From Ideonella aquatica (GTDB lineage Bacteria; Pseudomonadota; Gammaproteobacteria; Burkholderiales; Burkholderiaceae_C), in contig NZ_JAGQDE010000021.1 of NCBI RefSeq assembly GCF_018069755.1, positions 1 through 64,000 on the forward strand: 64,000 nt of DNA, in the 5' to 3' direction. Numbering within the stretch: position 1 is the stretch's first letter; each line of letters begins with the position of its first letter. The notes beneath the pieces were generated by a model. The model was not told the origin of the DNA. It saw only the letters and a program-made list of their open reading frames with translations, and did not search any database. The position numbers and the translations under genes are program-made. This document shows, piece after piece, positions 8,305 to 15,659 of this stretch.

Positions 8305-9730
8305 GTCTTTGGCGGAATTGACGCTCCATGCCATCGGAGGCGGATGGGGCGATGAACAGCCCGGCCCGGGTAAGGTACGAGTCGCCGTGATTCGCGGTAC
8401 AGACATTCCACGCCTACGAATGGGCGATTCCTCATCCGTTCCCGTTCGCTTCGAATCGGAGGCAAAGGTAAAGAATAGGCTGCTCCAGGTGGGGGACATC
8501 GTGATTGAAGTCTCTGGGGGCAGTGCTGCAAGTGGTCAACACACTGGTCGATCGCTACTGATTACCACCGACGTGCTTCAAGCGTTGGGTGGCGTAGTCA
8601 TTCCTGCGAGCTTTTGCCGACTGCTGAGGCTTGATGCCAAAGTGGTCGATCCGGGGTTTGTAGTCCGTCAGATCGATGCTCTTCACCAGACTGGAGAGAT
8701 TGCGGAGTTCGAGAACCAGTCAACGGGTATTGCAAACTTTCAGTTCACCCGGTTCGTTGCCAGTACGCATCCTTGCATAGATGGTCTCGCGTCGCAGCAG
8801 GCCATTGACGACTGTCTGACGTCATTTGATCAACAGATTGCGCTTAACCGCCGCATCAACCAAACCCTCGAAGCAATGGCGCAAGCCATCTTCAAATCGT
8901 GGTTTGTGGACTTCGACCCGGTCAAGGCCAAGATCGCCGCCAAGGCCGAAGGAAGCGACTCGCTGCGCGCGGCGATGAGTGCCATCAGCGGCAAGGCGGA
9001 CGCCGAACTCGATGCGATGCCATCGGACCAACGCGCACAGCTCGCTGCCACGGCAGCGCTGTTCCCGGATGAACTGGCGCACCTGCCATCGGGTGATGTG
9101 CCTGCGGGCTGGTCCATGAAACCCCTCGCGGAGCTGACCGACAAGATCGGTAGCGGTGCAACGCCGCGAGGTGGCAAAGAGGTCTATCAGGACGAAGGAA
9201 TCGCGCTGATACGCAGCCAGAACGTGTACGACAGCCTTTTCGTGTGGGAGGGCTTGGCGCGGATCACGGATGAAGCGGCGGAACAACTCAAGGGCGTTAC
9301 CGTGCAGGAAGGCGATGTGCTGCTGAACATCACCGGCGCGTCCATCCTGCGCACCTGTGTCGTACTGCCTGATGTTCTCCCCGCACGCGTCAATCAGCAT
9401 GTGGCCATCATTCGCGCCAAGGCAGGAGTCCCACCCCGGTTCCTGCACCAACATCTACTTTTGGCTGAGACCAAGAACTTCCTTTTGGGCTTGAATGCCG
9501 GGGCCTCGCGCGAGGCCATCACCAAGGGTCACATTGAGTCGCTTGCCGTGCTGGTTCCCAGCCCCGATCTACTGATGGCGTTCCACCGGTACACGGCCCC
9601 AATGTTCCGACAAGTCGAATGCTGCGCTCGGCAGATGAGAGCCTTGGCGGAGACGCGTGATTCGCTGCTGCCCAAGCTGCTCTCGGGTGAGCTTCAAGTT
9701 CAGCAGGTGCCGACGGAGGCTGCCGCTTGA
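8294..9730 (+). CDS. hsdS: Type I restriction-modification specificity subunit HsdS
   Basis: HsdS (478 residues) recognises the bipartite DNA site and bridges the two HsdM subunits. It shows the expected order: first target-recognition domain (about 1-165), a central conserved helical spacer (IALNRRINQTLEAMAQAIF, about 182-200), second target-recognition domain (about 270-430) and a C-terminal helix (RDSLLPKLLSGEL). The first half has visibly lower GC and different codon use than hsdM, as is usual for swapped recognition domains. ATG at 8294 overlaps the hsdM stop; the gene's own stop overlaps the next start (TTGA). Confidence 0.9.
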   Translation: MSSKSLAELTLHAIGGGWGDEQPGPGKVRVAVIRGTDIPRLRMGDSSSVPVRFESEAKVKNRLLQVGDIVIEVSGGSAASGQHTGRSLLITTDVLQALGGVVIPASFCRLLRLDAKVVDPGFVVRQIDALHQTGEIAEFENQSTGIANFQFTRFVASTHPCIDGLASQQAIDDCLTSFDQQIALNRRINQTLEAMAQAIFKSWFVDFDPVKAKIAAKAEGSDSLRAAMSAISGKADAELDAMPSDQRAQLAATAALFPDELAHLPSGDVPAGWSMKPLAELTDKIGSGATPRGGKEVYQDEGIALIRSQNVYDSLFVWEGLARITDEAAEQLKGVTVQEGDVLLNITGASILRTCVVLPDVLPARVNQHVAIIRAKAGVPPRFLHQHLLLAETKNFLLGLNAGASREAITKGHIESLAVLVPSPDLLMAFHRYTAPMFRQVECCARQMRALAETRDSLLPKLLSGELQVQQVPTEAAA

Positions 9731-11025
9731 CCGAGAACACCAACGCAGCCGTGGCCGACGCGTCGGCATCTCGCAGCGACTACTTCACCCGCATACCACT
9801 GTGGAACGCGGATGGGCAGACGAAGCGATTCGAGGTGATGGCCGATGAGTTGAGCGGCCGCATTCCCGTCACTCGACTGGAAAGTTGGCGTGACTTCGCG
9901 TTGTTGCTGGATGCGCCGTTCTTCAACCGCCCGGGCGTGCAATTGGTGTTCCGTGGTCACCGCCGCTACGACTGGGGCCTGATGCCCACGCTGGGACGGG
10001 TGACGATCAACGGCATCGTTTCCGAGGCGCTGGCTGCCGCACAACTTGGCCTGTTCAAGCGCGCAGTGCGTGGCCGGATCAGCAACATCGGCTTGGTTGA
10101 TCAAGACGACGAGCTCTGGGCTGTCGGCCAGCACCACGGCCTAATGACGCCGCTGCTGGACTGGACCTACTCACCCTATGTGGCGCTGTTCTTTGCCTTC
10201 CACAAGGAAGACGACAAGGACGAGAAGGAGAACCCGTACCGCGCCGTTTACGTGCTCAACAAGAGCTTTCTGTCGGACCATGAGGACGAGACCGGGATCC
10301 GCGTGTTTGAGCCGCGCCAAGATCAACACGGTCGCCTGGTGAACCAAGCGGGCTTGTTTACCTTCTCGCCCTTCGATGCAACGCTGGAAAACAAGCTGAC
10401 CACGGTGCTGACCGACGAGGAGGGCTTCACCGATGAGGCGCTGCGTGCGGCGGACGAAGATGAGCAGCCCGAAATTCTGGCTCGCTACATCTGCAAGATC
10501 TATGTCCGCAACGACGGTCAGGAACGCGACGACTGCGTGCGCCACCTGCGCCGCATGAACGTTCACCACGCCAGCCTGTTCCCCGATCTGATCGGCGCGT
10601 CCGAGTACTGCAACATCCTTACGACAGAGGCTGAGCAACTGGCAGAGATTGCCCGGCAAGCGGAGCGCCAGACGACGAGCGCACCGCCACCGCCTGCCGA
10701 CGCCGCCGAGGTGGAAGCGCCTACATCCGATGCAGCAGAGGCTACCGCGCTAAGCATCGAGGACATTCTTCGGCAGCCAACCGAGGCGGCTCAAGTCGAA
10801 CCCGGTCGTATCGGGTTGATCGCCCAGGAACTATCGAAGGCCATCGAACAGAACAAGGTGGTGGACTGGAGCACCCGTGATGCGGTTCAGGCTCGACTGC
10901 GAACGGCCGTGCGCGTGATGTTGCGCAAGCTGGGCTACCCGGCCAACGCACGCGAAGCCGTCGTGGAGCGCGTGCTGGCCGTTGCCATCGCTCAAAGCAA
11001 GGAGGATGGCCCCCATGCTGAATGA
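9727..11025 (+). CDS. FRG-domain protein inside the type I RM operon, with an HsdR-like C-terminal module
   Basis: A 432-residue protein. Residues about 45-310 are an FRG domain, recognised by VFRGHRRYDWGLMPTLGR near 75 and GQHHGLMTPLLDWTYSP near 133-149, the two hallmark motifs of the family. A low-complexity Ala/Pro/Glu linker follows, and then residues about 365-425 match the very C terminus of HsdR encoded next door: in the 28-residue core (VVDWSTRDAVQ... aligned with TVDWQVRDSVR...) 14 positions are identical. The start is a TTG overlapping the hsdS stop (TTGA); the first ATG is at 9838, which would remove 37 residues but keep the FRG domain. FRG proteins are common in defence loci, with unknown biochemistry. 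I infer that the shared tail lets it bind the HsdM-HsdS core. Confidence 0.82.
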   Translation: MTENTNAAVADASASRSDYFTRIPLWNADGQTKRFEVMADELSGRIPVTRLESWRDFALLLDAPFFNRPGVQLVFRGHRRYDWGLMPTLGRVTINGIVSEALAAAQLGLFKRAVRGRISNIGLVDQDDELWAVGQHHGLMTPLLDWTYSPYVALFFAFHKEDDKDEKENPYRAVYVLNKSFLSDHEDETGIRVFEPRQDQHGRLVNQAGLFTFSPFDATLENKLTTVLTDEEGFTDEALRAADEDEQPEILARYICKIYVRNDGQERDDCVRHLRRMNVHHASLFPDLIGASEYCNILTTEAEQLAEIARQAERQTTSAPPPPADAAEVEAPTSDAAEATALSIEDILRQPTEAAQVEPGRIGLIAQELSKAIEQNKVVDWSTRDAVQARLRTAVRVMLRKLGYPANAREAVVERVLAVAIAQSKEDGPHAE

Positions 11026-14000
11026 GCACCAGCTCGAAGAGCAATGCATTAGTTGGTTTCAGGAGGGTGGGTGGCAGTTTGTCCACGGCCCTGACATTGC
11101 GCCCGAGGGTCTAAACGCCGAGCGAGCCGACTACCGGCAGGTTCTGCTGCGCGGGCGCCTGCTGGCGGCACTGACGCGCATCAACCCGAGCATTCCGCCG
11201 CAGGCTCTGGAGGAGGCCGCCGATGCCGTTACCCGCGTGAGCGAGCCACTGCCAGTGGTCCGCAATCGTGCCGTGCATCGGCTGTTGCTAGGCGGTGTAG
11301 AGGTGAGCTTCCCGAAGCCCGATGGCGACGGCAAAACCACCGATCTGGCCAGCCTGATCGACTTCACCAACCCGGCAAACAACGAGTTCCTGGTGGTGAA
11401 CCAGTTCACCGTGCAGGGTAGCAAGCAGCTGCTGCGTCCGGATCTGGTGGCCTTCATCAACGGCCTGCCGGTGGCGGTGATCGAGCTGAAGAACCCTGCC
11501 AACGAGCAGGTGGACATCTGGGACGCCTTCAACCAGTTGCAGACCTACAAGGTCGAAGCCGCCGACTTGTTTAACTGCAATGCGGCGCTGGTGATCAGTG
11601 ATGGCTTCACGGCCCGCGTAGGCTCGTTGACGGCCGATGCCGAGCGCATGCTGCCGTGGCGAACCATCGGCAACGAGGATGACCGGCCCCAGCTGCAGAT
11701 GGAGCTGGAAACGCTGGTGCGCGGTTTCTTCAAGCCTGAGCTGCTGCTGGACTACCTGCGGCACTTCGTGCTGTTCGAGCAGGACGGGGACGCGCTCATC
11801 AAGAAGGTGGCGGGCTACCACCAGTTCCACGCGGTGCGTGAGGCCGTGGCTGCCACGGTGATCGCTGCGCAGGATGCCGACAAGGGCCTGCTGGAAGTGC
11901 GGGAAGAGCGCGCCACCTACGGCAAGCAGGTGCGGCCTGGCTCGCGAAAGGCCGGCGTGGTGTGGCACACCCAGGGCTCGGGCAAGAGCATCACCATGGC
12001 CTGCTACGCCGGCAGGCTGCTGCAGCAACCGGCGATGAAGAACCCCACGCTGGTGGTGGTGACCGACCGCAATGATCTAGATGGTCAGCTGTTCGGCACG
12101 TTCTGCGCTGCCAGCGATCTTTTGAAGACCGAACCGCTGCAAGCCACGGGCCGAGATGAGCTGCGCGACATGCTGGCCTCGCGCCAGGCCGGCGGCGTCA
12201 TCTTCACCACGGTGCAGAAGTTTGCGCTGCTGGAGGGTGAAGAGGTGCACCCTGAGCTCTCGGCGCGCACCAACATCGTGGTGATGTCGGACGAGGCGCA
12301 CCGCAGCCAGTACGGTATGAACGGCCGGCTGGATACCAAGACCGGCAAGTACGTGTTCGGCTTTGCCAAGCACATGCGCGATGCCCTGAAGAACGCCACC
12401 TTCATCGGCTTCACCGGCACGCCCATCGCGCTGGAAGACAAGGACACCCGCGCGGTGTTCGGTGATTACGTCAGCATCTACGACATCCAGGACGCGGTGG
12501 ACGACGGCGCCACGGTGCCCATCTACTACGAGAGCCGCCTGGCCAAGCTGGACGTGAACCAGGCCGAGATCGACGCGCTGAACGCGCAGGTCGATGAGGT
12601 GGTGGAAGACGAAGAAGACGTTGCCAGCCGCGAGAAGACCAAGAGCGAATGGGCGGCGCTGGAGAAACTGGTCGGGGCCGATCCACGGCTGAAGCAGGTG
12701 GCGATGGACCTGGTGCAGCACTTCGAGGCGCGCATCAGCACCATCGACGGCAAGGCCATGATCGTCTGCATGAGCCGCGAGATCTGCGTGCGGATGTACG
12801 ACGCCATCATTGCACTGCGCCCTGACTGGCACAGCGACGACCCAGCGGCCGGCGCCATCAAGGTGGTGATGACGGCCTCATCGGCCGACAAGCCGCTGCT
12901 GCAGCCGCACCGCTACACCCACACGGTGAAGAAGTCGCTGGAGAAGCGCTTCAAGAATCCGGCTGACCCGCTGAAGCTGGTGATCGTGCGTGACATGTGG
13001 CTGACGGGCTTCGACGCACCGTGCTGCCACACGATGTACGTGGACAAGCCCATGAAGGGCCACAACCTGATGCAGGCTATCGCCCGGGTGAACCGGGTGT
13101 TCAAGAACAAGCCCGGCGGCCTGGTGGTGGACTACATCGGCATCGCCAACGAGCTGAAGGCGGCGCTCAAGACCTACACCGAAGCCAAGGGCAAGGGCGA
13201 CCCCACACACAACGCGGCTGAGGCTCTGGCCGTGCTGCTGGAGAAGATGGATGTGGTGCGGGGCTTGATGCACGGCTTTGACTACAGCGCCTACGAAACC
13301 CATGCCATGACCTTGCTGGTGCCGGTGGCCAACCATCTGCTCGGCTTGAAGGACGGCAAGAAGCGCTTCCTGGACGTGATGACGGCGGTCAGCAAGGCGT
13401 TTTCGCTGTGCGGCACGCTGGATGAGGCGGTGGCGCTGCGCAAGGAAATCGCCTTCTTCGCGGCGGTCAAGGCAGCGATCACCAAGTTCACCACGGTGGA
13501 CAAGAAACGCACCGCGGAGGACAAGAACAGCGCGCTCAAGCAGATCCTGGACAACGCCATCGTGGCCGACGGGGTGTCGGACATCTTCGCGCTGGCCGGG
13601 CTGGACAAGCCCAACATCGGGCTGCTGTCCGACGAGTTCCTGGAAGACGTGCGGCAAATGAAGAGCCGCAACCTGGCCGTGGAGCTGCTGGAGAAGCTGC
13701 TGCGCGACGAGATCAAGGCCCGCGCCCGCAACAACGTCGTGCAGGAGAAGAAGTATGGGGATCGGCTGCTGGAGACGCTGCGGCAGTACCACAACCGCGC
13801 CATCGAAACAGCCCAGGTGATCGAGGAGCTGATCGCCATGGCCAAGGAGTTCCAGGCCGTGCTGGAGCGCGAGGCCGCGCTGGGCCTGGGCCATGACGAA
13901 ATCGCCTTCTACGACGCGCTGGCCAACAATGAAAGCGCGGTGCGCGAGCTAGGCGACGAGACGCTGAAGAAGATCGCTGTCGAGATCACCGAGAAGCTGC

Positions 14001-14170
14001 GTGCCAGCACCACGGTGGACTGGCAAGTGCGCGACAGCGTGCGGGCCAAGCTGCGAATCTTGGTGCGACGGACGCTGCAGCGGTGGAAGTACCCGCCGGA
14101 CCAGCAGGCGGACGCTGTGGAACTGGTGCTCAAGCAGGCGGAGACGCTGTCGGATCAGTGGTCGCGGTGA
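11015..14170 (+). CDS. hsdR: Type I restriction endonuclease subunit HsdR
   Basis: HsdR (1,051 residues) translocates unmethylated DNA with ATP and cleaves it. An N-terminal nuclease domain carries the D...ExK pattern (RPDLVAF near 142; VIELK near 154-158). The helicase motor follows, with Walker A TQGSGKS near 319, SDEAH near 425 and FTGTPI near 466. The C-terminal helical part (DUF3387-like) ends in the module shared with the FRG protein. The start at 11015 has AAGGAGG nine bases before it, inside the end of the FRG gene, which overlaps by 11 bases; an in-frame ATG at 11006 sits too close to that site. All motifs are intact. Confidence 0.93.
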   Translation: MLNEHQLEEQCISWFQEGGWQFVHGPDIAPEGLNAERADYRQVLLRGRLLAALTRINPSIPPQALEEAADAVTRVSEPLPVVRNRAVHRLLLGGVEVSFPKPDGDGKTTDLASLIDFTNPANNEFLVVNQFTVQGSKQLLRPDLVAFINGLPVAVIELKNPANEQVDIWDAFNQLQTYKVEAADLFNCNAALVISDGFTARVGSLTADAERMLPWRTIGNEDDRPQLQMELETLVRGFFKPELLLDYLRHFVLFEQDGDALIKKVAGYHQFHAVREAVAATVIAAQDADKGLLEVREERATYGKQVRPGSRKAGVVWHTQGSGKSITMACYAGRLLQQPAMKNPTLVVVTDRNDLDGQLFGTFCAASDLLKTEPLQATGRDELRDMLASRQAGGVIFTTVQKFALLEGEEVHPELSARTNIVVMSDEAHRSQYGMNGRLDTKTGKYVFGFAKHMRDALKNATFIGFTGTPIALEDKDTRAVFGDYVSIYDIQDAVDDGATVPIYYESRLAKLDVNQAEIDALNAQVDEVVEDEEDVASREKTKSEWAALEKLVGADPRLKQVAMDLVQHFEARISTIDGKAMIVCMSREICVRMYDAIIALRPDWHSDDPAAGAIKVVMTASSADKPLLQPHRYTHTVKKSLEKRFKNPADPLKLVIVRDMWLTGFDAPCCHTMYVDKPMKGHNLMQAIARVNRVFKNKPGGLVVDYIGIANELKAALKTYTEAKGKGDPTHNAAEALAVLLEKMDVVRGLMHGFDYSAYETHAMTLLVPVANHLLGLKDGKKRFLDVMTAVSKAFSLCGTLDEAVALRKEIAFFAAVKAAITKFTTVDKKRTAEDKNSALKQILDNAIVADGVSDIFALAGLDKPNIGLLSDEFLEDVRQMKSRNLAVELLEKLLRDEIKARARNNVVQEKKYGDRLLETLRQYHNRAIETAQVIEELIAMAKEFQAVLEREAALGLGHDEIAFYDALANNESAVRELGDETLKKIAVEITEKLRASTTVDWQVRDSVRAKLRILVRRTLQRWKYPPDQQADAVELVLKQAETLSDQWSR

Positions 14171-14238
14171 AGGCGTGATGGCTTTCGGAGTGGCGGTTGA
14201 ACAACCTGATGCCGTCAACCTCACCCCGGAGCCCGGAC

Positions 14239-14568
14239 ATGTTGAGATTCCACCGCCGCCGCTACGTCGGCGCTCGCCACATCGCCCGCCGCCTGGGTGT
14301 CGCGACCGAGATGTTCCTGCGCCTGTACGAGCAGCCGCTGTGGCGCGTGCCCCGTCCGCGCGTGGTCCGCGACCGAGCGCGTTGGGACATGGTGGAGGTG
14401 CAGTACTGGCTGGACACCCTGGCCCACGTGCAGCCGCCGAGCTTCGAGGATTGGCTGGCGATCAACAGCCATCGAGTGGCGCCGTACACGGTGGGCTGGA
14501 GCCTGCTGGAGCTGCTGCGGCCGCGCTGGTGGCACCTACCCCTACCCGGCGGCGCCCAGTCTGCCTGA
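14239..14568 (+). CDS. Small excisionase/AlpA-like helix-turn-helix protein (putative)
   Basis: A 109-residue basic protein beginning MLRFHRRRYVGARHIARRLGV and continuing RWDMVEVQYWLDTL. The arrangement helix-turn-helix, basic wing, then an RW...V..WL motif is that of MerR/AlpA-type excisionases, though similarity is weak. The start at 14239 has GGAG seven bases upstream; a TTG at 14197 would lengthen it. It lies between hsdR and the tRNA-Phe, the usual neighbourhood of an attachment site, which favours a recombination directionality role. Confidence 0.5.
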   Translation: MLRFHRRRYVGARHIARRLGVATEMFLRLYEQPLWRVPRPRVVRDRARWDMVEVQYWLDTLAHVQPPSFEDWLAINSHRVAPYTVGWSLLELLRPRWWHLPLPGGAQSA

Positions 14569-14701
14569 GGACCGCCTGCGGGCCTGTAAGGCCTTCCTGA
14601 ACCCTGCCCGCCCGTCAGCCCGCCGGCTGCCGGGCCGCACGTGTGCTGTCCGGCATTCGCCCGGAGGGTGGCGACACGCGGAGTGCATCGTCCGCGGGCG
14701 C

Positions 14702-14726
14702 AAAAAAGCCCGCTCGGTGGCGGGCT
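14702..14726 (-). terminator. Rho-independent terminator for tRNA-Phe
   Basis: AGCCCGC (14707-14713) pairs with GCGGGCT (14720-14726); on the minus strand six T residues follow (14707-14702). It lies 41 bases beyond the tRNA 3' end and fits its transcript end. Confidence 0.8.
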
Positions 14727-14736
14727 GTCTTGCGGT

Positions 14737-14763
14737 GCTAAGTGCTTGCCGCACTTAGCTTTT
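14737..14763 (+). terminator. Rho-independent terminator for the island operon
   Basis: A perfect 9-bp stem (14737-14745 with 14751-14759, loop TTGCC) is followed by TTTTA on the plus strand. It would end transcription from hsdM-hsdS-FRG-hsdR and the small gene before the tRNA. Confidence 0.7.
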
Positions 14764-14767
14764 ATCT

Positions 14768-14843
14768 TGGTGGCCTGGGGCGGAATCGAACCACCGACAC
14801 GCGGATTTTCAATCCGCTGCTCTACCAACTGAGCTACCAGGCC
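14768..14843 (-). tRNA. tRNA-Phe (anticodon GAA)
   Basis: The 76-base minus-strand sequence folds as a complete cloverleaf. The acceptor stem GGCCTGG pairs with CCAGGCC, the D-loop has AGCTCAGTTGGTAGAGC, the anticodon arm reads GGATTGAAAATCC with GAA, the T-arm has GGTTCGATTCC, and CCA is encoded. Its 3' end faces the accessory DNA at 1-14.7 kb, the orientation seen when an element has integrated at a tRNA 3' end. The matching direct repeat at the other element end is not in the window. Confidence 0.97.
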
Positions 14844-14902
14844 AGGTCTTGCGCGTCACTGGCCAGGCCAGATCAGCGAAGTCCAGCAGTATAGCATGCG
14901 CT

Positions 14903-15625
14903 TCAGACGCCGCTACTGCGCTTGTTGCGTGACAGGTCCACGCCCAGTTGCTTGAGCTTGCGGTAGAGGTGGGTGCGCTCCAGGCCGGTCTTCTCGGCCA
15001 CGCGGGTCATGCTGCCGTTCTCGCGCGCCAGGTGGAACTCGAAGTAGCTCTTTTCGAAGGCGTCGCGCGCCTCGCGCAGAGGGCGGTCGAGGTCAAAGCT
15101 CTGCTCGGCCTGCGGCCCCAGGTCGACCTGCATCACCGGCAGGCCCATGCCACCGGTCATGGCGGCTTCCACGGTCAGTGCGGGCTCGGCCAGCACGCCG
15201 CGGATGGGGCCGCCCACCGGTGCGGCGGGCGTGGCCGGTGCGGCGCCGGGCGCACGGGCCGGGGCGCGGGCCAGGCCCTGCTCCACGGCGCGCAGCAGTT
15301 TGGCCAGCGTGATGGGTTTTTCAAGGAATGCGATGGCACCGTACTTGGTGGCCTCGACCGCGGTGTCGATCGTGCCGTGGCCGCTCATCATGATGACGGG
15401 CATGTTGAGCAGGCCGGTGGCGCCCCACTCCTTGAGCAAGGTGATGCCGTCGACATCGGGCATCCAGATGTCGAGCAGGACCAGGTCGGGGCGCATGCGT
15501 TCGCGCGCGGAGCGGGCTTGCACGGCGTTCTCGGCCAGCTCGATCGAGTGACCTTCGTCCGTGAGGATTTCCGACAACAGGGCACGAATGCCCATTTCGT
15601 CGTCGACTACAAGAATGGTTGCCAT
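14903..15625 (-). CDS. ntrX: NtrX-like response regulator lacking the AAA+ domain
   Basis: This 240-residue regulator has a receiver domain (MATILVVDDE, phosphoacceptor Asp in LLDIWMPD near 54, Lys in FLEKP near 104), a Pro/Ala-rich linker (about 125-165) and a Fis-type helix-turn-helix C terminus (VAEKTGLERTHLYRKLKQLG). Full-length NtrX has a sigma-54 AAA+ domain of about 240 residues between these parts; it is absent, as in many Burkholderiales homologues. It therefore should not activate sigma-54 promoters itself. The start at 15625 is the usual family start. It follows its kinase gene by 34 bases and would be phosphorylated by it. Confidence 0.85.
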   Translation of the reverse strand: MATILVVDDEMGIRALLSEILTDEGHSIELAENAVQARSARERMRPDLVLLDIWMPDVDGITLLKEWGATGLLNMPVIMMSGHGTIDTAVEATKYGAIAFLEKPITLAKLLRAVEQGLARAPARAPGAAPATPAAPVGGPIRGVLAEPALTVEAAMTGGMGLPVMQVDLGPQAEQSFDLDRPLREARDAFEKSYFEFHLARENGSMTRVAEKTGLERTHLYRKLKQLGVDLSRNKRSSGV

Positions 15626-15659
15626 GGGTGGGTTGCGCTGCTCGCTCGTTCGGCCGGGG

